From: Lachnospiraceae bacterium
Lineage (GTDB): Bacteria; Bacillota; Clostridia; Lachnospirales; Lachnospiraceae
NCBI GenBank assembly: GCA_022510525.1
Contig: JAFLTH010000007.1
Location: 1-61,193 of the forward strand
Length of the DNA stretch: 61,193 nucleotides
Reading direction: 5' to 3'
A model generated the notes under the pieces. That model was not told the DNA's origin, did not search any database, and worked only from the letters and a program-made list of their open reading frames with translations. Below are positions 10,721-19,720 of this stretch, piece after piece; position 1 is the stretch's first letter; every line of letters begins with the position of its first letter. Both the position numbers and the translations under genes were made by a program.

Positions 10721-11571
10721 TGAATCCTCTCCCCCTTTGCCATCATCAGCAGCACATCATCAATACTTCCTCTTTCTGCCACTATCTCCCGATAATTATC
10801 CAGATAATACTGCTTATTCCCGGTCAAAAGCATGTATCCGAAAGGCTCTTTCTTCCTATAGAGAACACGACTTTTATCCAGATTTATATACTGCTCTTCA
10901 CTGACTTTCAAAATAGCGTAGTCAGATAAAATAACATCCGTATCTTCATGGAAAAGTATATTGCCGTCTTTAAGAAAGTATAAATCATCGCACAATCCTT
11001 CCAAGTCCGAGGAAATGTGCGAGCTTATCAGAATCGCACGTCCTTCCTGTTCCATAAACTCACGCATTTCATCCAATAAATCACTTCTTACGACAGAATC
11101 CAGCCCTACCGTCGGCTCATCCAGTATAAGCAGTTTCGCACCGTAACTCATAGCCGTCAGCAGTTTAAACTTCGCAGTCATTCCGGTTGAAAAATCATGT
11201 ATCCGCTTTTTCAGAGGCAAACCGTACTTCTCACACTTTTCAAGATAAGTTTTTTTGTCAAAATTCTCATACATACTTTCCATAATGGTTGTTATATCCA
11301 TAATACTAAATGAACCATTAAATGTACTGTCTGCAAAGACAACTCCTATCTGCTGTTTATCCGACGTATCCAGCTTAGAGCCTCCCTTTCCCAGAATTTC
11401 CACTGTTCCGCCGTCCGTACTGATAAGCCCCAGAATCGACTTGAACATCGTACTTTTACCGGCACCGTTAGCACCTATTATTCCCGTAATATGTCCTTCC
11501 TCAAGCTGAATGGAACAGTTAAGATTAAAATCTCCATAGTGCTTTTGCACATTATCTAATTTTACCAGCAT
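10717..11571 (-). CDS. ABC transporter ATP-binding protein
   Basis: A 284-residue ATPase. Walker A is GANGAGKST, the signature is the weakly conserved FSTGMTAKFKLL, and Walker B is LLILDEPTVGLD, followed by the H-loop in SSHI. The signature has the ..STGM.. form common in drug or peptide exporters with ABC-2 permeases. The start at 11571 follows AGGCAGGG; the frame continues upstream to 11595 without support. It pairs with the permease at 10040-10720 and is probably controlled by the GntR gene before it. Confidence 0.95.
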   Translation of the reverse strand: MLVKLDNVQKHYGDFNLNCSIQLEEGHITGIIGANGAGKSTMFKSILGLISTDGGTVEILGKGGSKLDTSDKQQIGVVFADSTFNGSFSIMDITTIMESMYENFDKKTYLEKCEKYGLPLKKRIHDFSTGMTAKFKLLTAMSYGAKLLILDEPTVGLDSVVRSDLLDEMREFMEQEGRAILISSHISSDLEGLCDDLYFLKDGNILFHEDTDVILSDYAILKVSEEQYINLDKSRVLYRKKEPFGYMLLTGNKQYYLDNYREIVAERGSIDDVLLMMAKGERIQ

Positions 11572-11609
11572 ACTATAACCCTGCCTTTCTCTCAATCTGC
11601 GATGTTTGG

Positions 11610-11981
11610 CTATTCCTCCATAATCAAATCAAATAGTTCACGGATTTCTTCATCTTTCATGCCGCATTTTCGCCCTTCCTGAATGGCCAGTTCAAGCTTG
11701 GCTTCAACGCCTTTTCTCATCTCTTCCTGCAAAAGATTCTGATTACCCGCTGCGACAAAACTTCCCTTTCCATGCACTGTAACAATAAAGCCCTCCTCTT
11801 CAAGACAGTCATAGGCTTTCTTTACCGTCAGTGCACTGATTTTTAAATCCTTGGACAAAGAACGCACAGACGGAAGCATTGTGCCTTGCTGTAAACTCCC
11901 ATCCATAATCATTCCCTTAATCTGCCCTATTATTTGCTCATAAATTGGTTCCATCGATGAATTGCTGATTATAATCTTCAT
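11610..11981 (-). CDS. GntR-family regulator, YtrA type
   Basis: A 123-residue repressor. The N-terminal winged helix contains PIYEQIIGQIKGMI, LPSVRSLSKDLKISALTVKKAYDCLEEEGF and GKGSF, the hallmark of GntR. The C-terminal part is only about 45 residues, which defines the YtrA subfamily; members usually repress their own operon of ABC transporter genes. It is the first gene of such an operon, and its promoter contains repeated AACAGTATAT elements that are candidate operators. Confidence 0.95.
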   Translation of the reverse strand: MKIIISNSSMEPIYEQIIGQIKGMIMDGSLQQGTMLPSVRSLSKDLKISALTVKKAYDCLEEEGFIVTVHGKGSFVAAGNQNLLQEEMRKGVEAKLELAIQEGRKCGMKDEEIRELFDLIMEE

Positions 11982-12007
11982 ATTAATTCTGTCTCCTTGT
12001 GATAAAC

Positions 12008-12036
12008 AGTATATAACAGTATATATCAGTTGTCAA
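12008..12036 (-). promoter_or_regulatory. GntR-ABC operon promoter with repeated operator-like elements
   Basis: Minus-strand TTGACA (12031-12036), a 17-base spacer, and TATACT (12008-12013). The sequence AACAGTATAT occurs twice in tandem across 12005-12024, overlapping the -10 and spacer. This is a likely site for the YtrA-type repressor encoded by the first gene. Confidence 0.75.
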
Positions 12037-12096
12037 CAGTTAATATAAAAATATTAATATCAAAATCCTTGAAATATCATTATAATTTTACTTTTG

Positions 12097-12125
12097 TTGA
12101 CTTTAGCTCAGTAAACTGCTAATAT
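12097..12125 (+). promoter_or_regulatory. Amino acid ABC operon promoter
   Basis: TTGACT (12097-12102), a 17-base spacer, and TAATAT (12120-12125), 40 bases before the start of the binding-protein gene. It is divergent from the GntR promoter. Confidence 0.75.
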
Positions 12126-12164
12126 GATAGCGAAATATACATATATTTGAAGGAGGATTTTATT

Positions 12165-13076
12165 ATGAAAAAATTTATTGCACTGACACTGGCACTGACT
12201 TTATCAATGTCTCTTATGGCTTGTGGAAACTCCGGCAATTCCGATGCAAATGACAGCAGCTCTGCTGTATCTGACGTGAACACTTTAGATATAAACACAG
12301 ATGCTGTTACAGATAGTAATGCCGGTGACGATACTCAGGCAGACGCAACTTCTGCACAGGACAGCGATTTAGCTTACGTTCAGGACAAGGGAACCCTTGT
12401 AGTAGGTATCACTGATTTTGAGCCTATGGACTATAAGAATGCTGACGGCGACTGGATTGGCTTCGATGCGGATATGGCTAAGTCATTTGCCGAAACCATA
12501 GGGGTTGAGGTAGAGTTTGTCGAGATTGACTGGGATAACAAAATTATGGAACTTGACGGTAAAACCATTGACTGTGTATGGAACGGTATGACCCTCACTC
12601 CTGAAGTAACAAGTGCTATGGAGTGCTCAAATGCATACTGCAACAATGCACAGGTTGTTATTGTTCCCGCTGATGTAGCTGACCAGTATCAGGATGTGGA
12701 GAGCCTTTCGGAACTTACTTTTGCAGTTGAGGCCGGAAGCGCAGGTGAAGAACAGGCAAACGAACTTGGTCTTAACTGTACACCTGTAAAAGCACAGGCA
12801 GATGCTCTGATGGAGGTTGCTGCAGGAACTTCCGATGCTGCAATCATTGATTCCCTTATGGCTGCAGCTATGGTAGGCGAAGGTACAGGTTATGCAAATC
12901 TGACTTATACAATAGGCTTAAATGACGAAGAATACGGCGTTGGCTTTAGAAAAGGTTCCGATCTTGCCGAAGCATTAAATGATTTCCTTGTTACAAGATA
13001 TGCAGATGGATCTATTTTACACTGCGCTGAAACCTATGGCGTTCAGGCAGCTATAATTGAGCAGGGTGAAAAATAA
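12165..13076 (+). CDS. Polar amino acid ABC transporter substrate-binding lipoprotein
   Basis: A 303-residue lipoprotein with a signal peptide ending in the lipobox LMAC. A 45-residue Ser/Asp/Asn/Thr-rich linker follows, then the periplasmic-binding-protein class 3 fold: GTLVVGITDFEPMDYKNADG, WIGFDADMAKSFAE and the DxIWNGMT-like CVWNGMTLTPE. This family binds polar amino acids such as cystine or glutamine; the substrate cannot be read from sequence. The ATG at 12165 follows GGAGG by eight bases and was preferred to the one at 12147. It is the first gene of a three-gene importer operon. Confidence 0.95.
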   Translation: MKKFIALTLALTLSMSLMACGNSGNSDANDSSSAVSDVNTLDINTDAVTDSNAGDDTQADATSAQDSDLAYVQDKGTLVVGITDFEPMDYKNADGDWIGFDADMAKSFAETIGVEVEFVEIDWDNKIMELDGKTIDCVWNGMTLTPEVTSAMECSNAYCNNAQVVIVPADVADQYQDVESLSELTFAVEAGSAGEEQANELGLNCTPVKAQADALMEVAAGTSDAAIIDSLMAAAMVGEGTGYANLTYTIGLNDEEYGVGFRKGSDLAEALNDFLVTRYADGSILHCAETYGVQAAIIEQGEK

Positions 13077-13084
13077 ATTAATTT

Positions 13085-13119
13085 CACAAGACGAACTTCG
13101 TTCGTCTGCAAGTTTGTGC
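13085..13119 (+). repeat. Intercistronic palindromic element, copy 1
   Basis: Eight-base perfect stem AGACGAAC / GTTCGTCT (13089-13107) with a 3-base loop, flanked by CACAA..TTGTG. It lies directly after the binding-protein stop. A related element lies at 26931-26980 in the lactose operon in the same sense relative to transcription, sharing AAGACGAACTTC and GTCTGCAAG.TTGTGC-like ends. There is no U-tract, so it more likely protects the upstream mRNA or tunes operon stoichiometry than terminates. Confidence 0.7.
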
Positions 13120-13149
13120 TAATACATTTGCAGAAAGCAGGGCAGATAG

Positions 13150-13836
13150 ATGGATTTGATTCTGGAACAAATGCCAATAGTAATCCGAGCGTTAAATGTT
13201 GGATTTTTACAGACACTGAAACTTTTTTTCGTTACATTGATTGGTGCGTTTCCTTTGGGACTTGTTATTGCCTTTGGCTCAATGTCCCGATTTAAACCAC
13301 TCAGTTATTTTACCAAATTTATAGTCTGGATTGTGCGGGGAACACCGCTTATGATTCAGCTTTTGATCATCTATTATTTCCCTGGTCTGGTATTACATAA
13401 ACCAATATGGGGTGGCGGTGAGACAGGACGGTTTCTTGCCGCCGCTGTTTCCTTTATATTAAATTACGCCTGTTATTTTTCAGAAATTTATCGCGGCGGG
13501 ATACAGGGAATACCCATCGGTCAGACTGAAGCCGGTCTTGTGCTGGGTATGACTAAGATTCAGATTTTCTTTAAGGTTACACTGCTCCAAATGATCAAAC
13601 GTATAGTTCCGCCAATCTCCAACGAAATCATTACCCTTGTAAAAGATACGTCTTTGGCACGAATTATCGCCCTGCAGGAAATCATCTGGGCAGGTCAATC
13701 CTTTATGAAAGGTTCGCAGGGTATTTCCGGAGCTATATGGCCGTTGTTCTTTACAGCAGTATATTATCTGATTTGGAATGGAATCCTGACAGTTCTATTA
13801 GGACGCTTAGAAAATAAACTGAACTACTTTAGATAA
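13150..13836 (+). CDS. Amino acid ABC transporter permease
   Basis: A 228-residue membrane protein of the HisM/GlnP family with about five helices. It shows the start GFLQTLKLFFVTLIGAFPLG, the RGTPLMIQLLIIYY block and the EAA loop EAGLVLGMTKIQIFFKVTLLQ that contacts the ATPase. It comes 73 bases after the binding-protein gene, with the hairpin between, and 59 bases before the ATPase gene. As the only permease in the operon it probably forms a homodimer. Confidence 0.96.
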   Translation: MDLILEQMPIVIRALNVGFLQTLKLFFVTLIGAFPLGLVIAFGSMSRFKPLSYFTKFIVWIVRGTPLMIQLLIIYYFPGLVLHKPIWGGGETGRFLAAAVSFILNYACYFSEIYRGGIQGIPIGQTEAGLVLGMTKIQIFFKVTLLQMIKRIVPPISNEIITLVKDTSLARIIALQEIIWAGQSFMKGSQGISGAIWPLFFTAVYYLIWNGILTVLLGRLENKLNYFR

Positions 13837-13895
13837 AATATCAATAACCAGAACTTAGAGAAAATAAACAAAATAAGGGATGAAGGGATCACACA

Positions 13896-14699
13896 ATGTC
13901 AATATTAGAAGTCGAACACATTCGTAAAACCTTTGAAAATACCGAAGTTCTTGAAGATATAAGTTTTTCTCTTGAGCAGGGACAGGTTGTTTCAATCATA
14001 GGTTCTTCCGGCAGCGGAAAGACTACCCTGCTTAGGTGCCTTAATTTTCTGGAACGCCCCGACCACGGTGTAATACGAGTAAATGGAGAAACTCTGTTTG
14101 ATGCTGATGATCCGGCTACACAAAGAGAGGCCGAAATCCGCAAGAAGCGTCTGCACTTTGGTCTGGTTTTCCAGTCTTTTAACCTGTTTCCTCAGTATAC
14201 CGCAATGCAGAATGTAATGCTTGCAAGACAGCTTTTGGCAAAAGAACTTCCTGATTATAAGACAAATAAAAAAGAGTTGAATAATGAAATTGAAAATCAG
14301 GCTATAGAGCTGCTTAAGCAGATGGGGCTTGCTGACAGAATGAATCATTATCCCCATCAGCTTTCCGGCGGACAATGCCAGCGTGTTGCAATTGCCCGTG
14401 CTCTCGCCTTAAAGCCCGATATCCTATGTTTTGATGAGCCGACTTCGGCACTGGACCCCGAACTTACCGGCGAAGTTTTGAAAGTCATAAAAGAGCTTGC
14501 CGACCAGAAAACCACTATGATAATAGTTACGCATGAGATGGCATTTGCAAGGGACGTTGCCAATCATGTAATTTTCATGGATGATGGACGTATACTTGAG
14601 CAGGGTGAACCGTCACAGGTATTTGAAAATCCCCGCGAAGAGCGAACACGTCAGTTCTTATCCCGCTTCACACAGGAAGAGGGTTCTCTTCCCAATTAA
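13896..14699 (+). CDS. Amino acid ABC transporter ATP-binding protein
   Basis: A 267-residue GlnQ/HisP-type ATPase. Walker A is GSSGSGKTT, the Q-loop is LVFQSFNLFPQ, the signature is LSGGQCQRVAIARAL, and Walker B is ILCFDEPTSALDPE, with the switch His in VTHEM. Length is normal, with a short extra helix (about residues 108-133) between Q-loop and signature. It is the last gene of the importer operon; its end overlaps by 4 bases the end of the convergent gene at 14696-14998. Confidence 0.97.
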   Translation: MSILEVEHIRKTFENTEVLEDISFSLEQGQVVSIIGSSGSGKTTLLRCLNFLERPDHGVIRVNGETLFDADDPATQREAEIRKKRLHFGLVFQSFNLFPQYTAMQNVMLARQLLAKELPDYKTNKKELNNEIENQAIELLKQMGLADRMNHYPHQLSGGQCQRVAIARALALKPDILCFDEPTSALDPELTGEVLKVIKELADQKTTMIIVTHEMAFARDVANHVIFMDDGRILEQGEPSQVFENPREERTRQFLSRFTQEEGSLPN

Positions 14700-14998
14700 A
14701 TGAAAAAAGCACCCTCTTCTTTAGCTTTCAACCAGTTTTTATTCCTTGCTTCAATTACCTTATCCGGAAAATCAACTTCCTTCCACGGGGAACGTGTGCA
14801 TATATCTTTATAATCACAAAGCTTGCAGGCCATTTTATTGGCATATCTCACATCTCCGTTTTTTCTTACGGATTTCCTTCGAAGCACCTCTCCGGCAGGA
14901 CAGTGTACCCGGTCTTTTTCCAAATCTCTTACAAAAAAACCCTCTGCTGCCCTTTTTTTCATTTGTTCTTCAGTCAAAACACCGTTAGTATTTTCCAT
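14696..14998 (-). CDS. Stand-alone transposase-derived Cys-rich domain protein
   Basis: A complete 100-residue gene resembling the cysteine-containing middle of IS1182-type DDE transposases: VHCPAGEVLRRKS, then ACKLCDYKDIC and PWKEVDF. Catalytic DDE residues are absent, so it cannot transpose. It is not simply decayed: ATG at 14998 has a good AGAGGA site and sits 11 bases after the stop of the chemoreceptor gene, with no internal stop or frameshift. Four cysteines (CP and C..C....C) could bind zinc. It may be a domesticated DNA-binding protein or a neutral relic. Confidence 0.65.
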   Translation of the reverse strand: MENTNGVLTEEQMKKRAAEGFFVRDLEKDRVHCPAGEVLRRKSVRKNGDVRYANKMACKLCDYKDICTRSPWKEVDFPDKVIEARNKNWLKAKEEGAFFI

Positions 14999-15009
14999 AC
15001 GGCTGTCCT

Positions 15010-16734
15010 CTATTGTAACTTAAATTTATTTACTTCTGCATTAAGCTGTTGTGCAACAGAACTGTTATTATCGGCTTCTTTGCCTATATCGCCCATTCTT
15101 CCTGTCAAATCAACTGACACTTCTGTCACATTTGTAATGCCTTTAACGTTTTCGGATACTGACATATTTATTGCAGAAATAGATTCTTTTATATGATTCA
15201 CGCTGTCTTTGACATTCTCGCTATCACTTGCAAATGAACGCATCATATTGTTCATATCGCCGACATCATTTCGATAGCTCTGACTGGTTTCAAGCAGCTT
15301 ATTGTATCCGCTCATAGCGGTTTCATCCATAAACTTAAGCATCATTTCCGCATTGGCTGCCAGTTCGTCTACTGCCTCAACTACGGCTTCACTAACCTGC
15401 TGGATTTTTACGGCTGCTGCCGCGGAGCTTGTTGCCAGTTTTCCGATTTCATCTGCCACAACCGCAAAACCTCTGCCGGCTTCACCTGCACGTGCCGCCT
15501 CAATACTTGCATTAAGCGCCAGCAGATTTGTCTCGTCTGTAATACTTAATATATTTTCGGTAAGAAGACTGATCTCTTCAACAGCCTTGGATTTTTCTAT
15601 TTTTTCATTTACCGCAACCGCCATTTTCTGAGCCTGTTCCTTGGCATCTTTTTGAGCTATTACCGCATCTTCATAAATCTCATTGGCTTTTTTCATAATC
15701 TCATCGGAAGAACTTCTTCCACTTTGTGCGCTATCAGAGATATTATCTATGGTTTCATAAATTCTTCCCACATTTGAATCAACATCATTCAAGGTCGCAC
15801 TGGTTTCTTCCATAGATGCGCTCATTTCCTCCATTGTAGCTGAAACATCCGTTATATTCATTTCAACTTTACCAAGGTTTTGTACAATATTTACGGTAGA
15901 TTCGCTAAGCTGTGAAGAATTTCTCGCAATATCGAGCATTATCCCCTGAATATATCCCAACAGAGCATTTACATTATCGGCGATAAGTTCCATCTCATCA
16001 CCGGTTGAAATGTCAAGTTTCTTGGTAAGATCACCTTCACTATGTACCAGCTCATAAATCTTACTGTCAACCAGTCGAAGACTCTTCATAATGCGATTGA
16101 CAATCAAACTTAAAAGAACAAATGCAACTACTATACAAACTATTGTTATTAAAATAATCTGTATTAATGTACTTCTTAATCTTTCAACAATATTGGATGC
16201 ATCATAGTCACATCCAAGAACTCCGACAATTTTTCCTGTACTGTCCATAATAGGTTCGTATACGGAAACAAGGTCACCGTATTCGGAACTGTCTATGTAA
16301 TCCTCCACATATTCTTCTCCCGAAAATGTGTCTGCCAGATCTTCATAAGATGTTTCATACTCTACGCCAACCTTATTCTGAAGTGAGGAATTATCAGCAT
16401 CCACTCCATAATATACCCTTTTGCCATCCGTGTATAAAGTATACAAGTACGCTATTCCAAACTGCTCCTGTACAGCTCGCATCTCTGCAAGGAGTGTCTG
16501 ATAACCTTCCGTATTCTCACACCCGGGCACCAATTGACTTACCAAATCCCCGTCAATAACATCTGATGCAATCTCTGCGGCCATCTGTGCCTCTTCAATT
16601 CCCACGGAAACCATTCCGTCGTTTATTCTCTTATACGCAGACACACCCATTACAATACATACCAGCAAAATAAGTATACTTACCGGAACTATAATTTTTA
16701 CCTTGATACTAAATGCTCTGGTTTTTTGCTTCAT
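15010..16734 (-). CDS. Methyl-accepting chemotaxis protein with Cache-type sensor
   Basis: A 574-residue chemoreceptor. The first helix is at about residues 10-34; an extracellular Cache-like domain follows (about 35-185), containing [21 protein letters not shown] and a [18 protein letters not shown] strand pair. A second helix (about 190-212), a HAMP domain (to about 265) and the coiled-coil signalling domain follow. The tip contains [28 protein letters not shown], as in all receptors that couple to CheA and CheW. The ATG at 16734 lies 12 bases after AAAGGAGG. No che genes are in the window. Confidence 0.96.
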   Translation of the reverse strand: MKQKTRAFSIKVKIIVPVSILILLVCIVMGVSAYKRINDGMVSVGIEEAQMAAEIASDVIDGDLVSQLVPGCENTEGYQTLLAEMRAVQEQFGIAYLYTLYTDGKRVYYGVDADNSSLQNKVGVEYETSYEDLADTFSGEEYVEDYIDSSEYGDLVSVYEPIMDSTGKIVGVLGCDYDASNIVERLRSTLIQIILITIVCIVVAFVLLSLIVNRIMKSLRLVDSKIYELVHSEGDLTKKLDISTGDEMELIADNVNALLGYIQGIMLDIARNSSQLSESTVNIVQNLGKVEMNITDVSATMEEMSASMEETSATLNDVDSNVGRIYETIDNISDSAQSGRSSSDEIMKKANEIYEDAVIAQKDAKEQAQKMAVAVNEKIEKSKAVEEISLLTENILSITDETNLLALNASIEAARAGEAGRGFAVVADEIGKLATSSAAAAVKIQQVSEAVVEAVDELAANAEMMLKFMDETAMSGYNKLLETSQSYRNDVGDMNNMMRSFASDSENVKDSVNHIKESISAINMSVSENVKGITNVTEVSVDLTGRMGDIGKEADNNSSVAQQLNAEVNKFKLQ

Positions 16735-16883
16735 AAATGCTTGGAACCTCCTTTCAAAGGCGTATAGGTTCATCCCCGACCATTACCACATTATCAATAA
16801 TATATTGTCTGAAAATCAGCTATTATATTACATTTTAACAGATATTCAGAATATTTCCAAGCATTTATATAAACAATTTTATT

Positions 16884-17960
16884 CTATTTTTTCCCTTCTG
16901 CCATGTCCTCAATAATATCGATAATAGTACCGATTGCATCCTTTTGCGTGCTCTTGCTCATGGTTTCAATAAAGGTACGTCTGGTAAAATACAATTCCTG
17001 TACCTTTTCTACCAGGAGTTTGGTGGTAAGGTCATCCTCATCCACAACGATGCTAAAGCCCTGAGACTCAAAAGACTTAGCATTTAAAATCTGGTCTCCG
17101 CGGCTGCTTGCAGATGGCAGGGGAATAAGTAAATTCGGTTTTTTAAGTGCAAGCAACTCATTAATTGCGTTGGCACCTGCTCTTGAAATTACTATATCAG
17201 CCATTGCAAAAATATCTTTTAACTCAGACTTAATATACTCAAACTGCTTGTAACCTTTAGTTGTTAGAAGCAGATTATCCATCTTTTCTTTTCCGCACAA
17301 ATGAACTATCTGAAAGTCCGTAAGCAACTCAGGCAATGCATCCCTGACGGCCTGATTGATGGCTGCGGAACCCTGACTTCCGCCTATTACCATAATTACG
17401 GGCTTGGAAGAGTCAAATCCACATAATTTATAAGCGGCCTCCTTATTACCTCTCAGTAACTCCTCCCTAATGGGTGAACCGGTCAATACCGCCTTTTCAC
17501 TCGGTATCAGTTTTAATGTTTCCGGGAAATTACAACATACTTTTTTTGCCACCGGAATACAGAGTTTATTGGCTAAACCGGGAGTCATATCAGACTCATG
17601 CACAACACAGGGAATTTTGAGAGAAGATGCCGCCCTAACAACCGGCACACTGACAAAGCCTCCTTTGGAAAAGACTATATCGGGTTTAATTTCTTTTAAA
17701 TATTTTTTTGCCTCGGACATACCTTTTAATACGCGGAAAGGATCCGAAAAGTTTTTAGGGTCGAAATATCTGCGAAATTTCCCTGTTGCAATCCCAAAAT
17801 AGGGAATGTCAAAATCCTCAATCAATTTTTTCTCTATTCCGTCATAAGAACCCATATAGTAAATCTCATATCCCAGTTCCGTCAGCTTTGGAATCAAAGC
17901 AATGTTGGGCGTTACATGTCCTGCGGTACCGCCGCCGGTAAGTACAATTTTTTTACTCAT
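16884..17960 (-). CDS. murG: MurG, lipid II-forming GlcNAc transferase
   Basis: A 358-residue GT28 glycosyltransferase that adds GlcNAc to lipid I to make lipid II at the inner membrane face. Seen are GGGTAGHVTPNIALIP at residues 7-22, VFSKGGFVSVPVVRAA, CVVHESDMTPGLANKL, the GGSQGSAAINQ loop, and RAGANAINELLALKKPNLLIPLP for UDP-GlcNAc binding. The ATG at 17960 follows AGGAGG by 10 bases. It is not in a dcw cluster here, as is often so for this paralogue form in Clostridia. Confidence 0.96.
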   Translation of the reverse strand: MSKKIVLTGGGTAGHVTPNIALIPKLTELGYEIYYMGSYDGIEKKLIEDFDIPYFGIATGKFRRYFDPKNFSDPFRVLKGMSEAKKYLKEIKPDIVFSKGGFVSVPVVRAASSLKIPCVVHESDMTPGLANKLCIPVAKKVCCNFPETLKLIPSEKAVLTGSPIREELLRGNKEAAYKLCGFDSSKPVIMVIGGSQGSAAINQAVRDALPELLTDFQIVHLCGKEKMDNLLLTTKGYKQFEYIKSELKDIFAMADIVISRAGANAINELLALKKPNLLIPLPSASSRGDQILNAKSFESQGFSIVVDEDDLTTKLLVEKVQELYFTRRTFIETMSKSTQKDAIGTIIDIIEDMAEGKK

Positions 17961-18200
17961 ATGAGAGAAGCCTCCTGAATTAAAAGTCTGTATTATCAAA
18001 TATTAAAAGCTTAATCATTATTGCCCCCACTATATCACAAATTTCTATTACTTTCCAGTCCTTACTTCCTGAATCGTCTAAATATTACTTTATTTTCACA
18101 ATACTTGAAATGCGAAACTTGTCGATGCTTTAAGGGTTCGGGATTATTGAGATTATTTTATAATAAAAACTGTAAACACAAAAAGGAATGGGGGATTCAT

Positions 18201-18875
18201 ATGTTTAAAATTTTGTTCGTTCATCCGGGATTTGTTATACCGATTTTAATTCTTATATCTTTAAGTATAATATGCCAGATAAGCATGGGTGTGCTGTGCC
18301 ACAAGCTAATCTTGGAAACCGAAAATATGTCCGGTTCCCAAAATAAATCTTTACAGCAGTTAAAATTAAAATTCTCAAGTTGCTGCAAATTACATGAAGG
18401 AATGTCCAATGTTCCTGTATTTGTGGACAAGTATATAAACCAGATTAAAGTGTGTGGATTATCCCTATCTACCTTAAAACACATATCCGGCCAACTTATC
18501 CTTCTGTCTATTCTGGTTTCCGGCAGCGGGGCCTGCCGCGGAATTATTCTTGGAGAATCTGTTGCTTATATTGTTCCTTATTATGTTATCAGTTTTCTGG
18601 GATTATACTGTTATTTTGCAATTTCATCACTAATTGATATTTCCGACAAGACCAAAATTCTGCGTACTAATCTGATTGATTATCTGGAAAATCATCTTGC
18701 TAACAGACTTGAACAGACGGAATTGGACTTAAAGATAGTTCAAGGAGAAATGGAAGAAACCATTTCGGAAGAAAAAAAGGAAGAAAATTCATCTGAAAAG
18801 AAATCCGGAGATTCCATACTTTCTCAAGAAGAAGCGCAGGAATTAGGTTCTCTGATTAAAGAATTTCTAGCATAG
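18201..18875 (+). CDS. Conserved membrane protein of unknown function
   Basis: A 224-residue protein with hydrophobic helices at about residues 10-33, 95-110 and 120-143, then a cytoplasmic tail rich in Glu and Lys ending EEAQELGSLIKEFLA. The ATG at 18201 is supported by AAGGAATGGGGG; the frame is open upstream to 18021 but has no start signal. The central Cys pair (SSCCKLHEG) could be structural. I recognise the type as a conserved hypothetical of Clostridia but no function. It stands alone, divergent from murG. Confidence 0.75.
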   Translation: MFKILFVHPGFVIPILILISLSIICQISMGVLCHKLILETENMSGSQNKSLQQLKLKFSSCCKLHEGMSNVPVFVDKYINQIKVCGLSLSTLKHISGQLILLSILVSGSGACRGIILGESVAYIVPYYVISFLGLYCYFAISSLIDISDKTKILRTNLIDYLENHLANRLEQTELDLKIVQGEMEETISEEKKEENSSEKKSGDSILSQEEAQELGSLIKEFLA

Positions 18876-18915
18876 TTATGAACGATATTTCGATGACAAT
18901 AATTTGTCAGTCGGT

Positions 18916-19554
18916 TTATTGCAAAATTGATTTTTCCAAAATATCGATGGCTCTCTCATTGTCTTCCTGACAATATGCAATTATTTCGTCCTCTCCTTTA
19001 CCGGCAACAGTTGATGTATCCGCGCCTAACTGTACGAAACATACATAATCCTCTATCGTTTCCATTCTGGATGCTTTGGCCTTACCGAAATTTTGAGGAT
19101 ATTTCTTGTTTTCCTCAATTATGTGATTACGATACTCTTCAAATTTTTGTTCTATAATTCCTACATAATCTTCCTTTGCATGAACTATAACCATTAAATC
19201 TATGTTTGCATCAATATTCTGCTTTTCTGCCAGAAACTCTACGTACATATCTTTACTTATTCCGATCTTTTCTTCCAATTCTTCCTCCGATAAAAGACTA
19301 TCCGGCCAGTATTTTTCACCAAGTTCGGCTTTAACCTTTTCCCTTAATTTTTTAACAGGCATCTCTGTAACACCGGCCCACAGATCTTTTACATTTTCCA
19401 CATAAGCACTCCCTGCCGGAAGCTCATAATTCTGCTCAGCCGGGCTCTGTCCGTTATTGACCAATTCCTCTGTAGGCATATTGTTTCCGCAGCCTGTTAA
19501 TATACTTACAAATAATTCTACCGCCAAAATCGTTAATATAATTTTTTTCATCAT
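18916..19554 (-). CDS. DUF4358-type lipoprotein
   Basis: A 212-residue secreted lipoprotein with a signal peptide ending in the lipobox LTGC, then a globular domain with VIVHAKEDYVGIIEQKFEEYRN, matching the DUF4358 pattern as I recall it. Such proteins often sit next to MBOAT acyltransferases and AlgJ-like proteins in Clostridia, exactly as here (divergent from 19721). This suggests a role in the same cell-envelope acylation. The start at 19554 follows GAGAGAGGT. Confidence 0.75.
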   Translation of the reverse strand: MMKKIILTILAVELFVSILTGCGNNMPTEELVNNGQSPAEQNYELPAGSAYVENVKDLWAGVTEMPVKKLREKVKAELGEKYWPDSLLSEEELEEKIGISKDMYVEFLAEKQNIDANIDLMVIVHAKEDYVGIIEQKFEEYRNHIIEENKKYPQNFGKAKASRMETIEDYVCFVQLGADTSTVAGKGEDEIIAYCQEDNERAIDILEKSILQ

Positions 19555-19720
19555 AATAACCATACCTCTCTCGTTAAGCACAGTTTAATACTGCTTTGCA
19601 AATTTCTTTGTCTATTATCCATTGTAACCCTTTTCACTATTTGGTATACTATTCCATATTAAATTCTATATAAGACAGGTTATACTTAATAACAATGTAT
19701 CAAGCTGATATGGAGCCATT

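Noticed and set aside
13085-13119. Considered as a Rho-independent terminator
   Set aside because: There is no U-run after the stem and the permease gene follows closely in the same operon.
14696-14998. Considered as a plain insertion-sequence pseudogene
   Set aside because: The frame is intact with a ribosome site and no inverted repeats are near, so I list it as a small gene of transposase origin.
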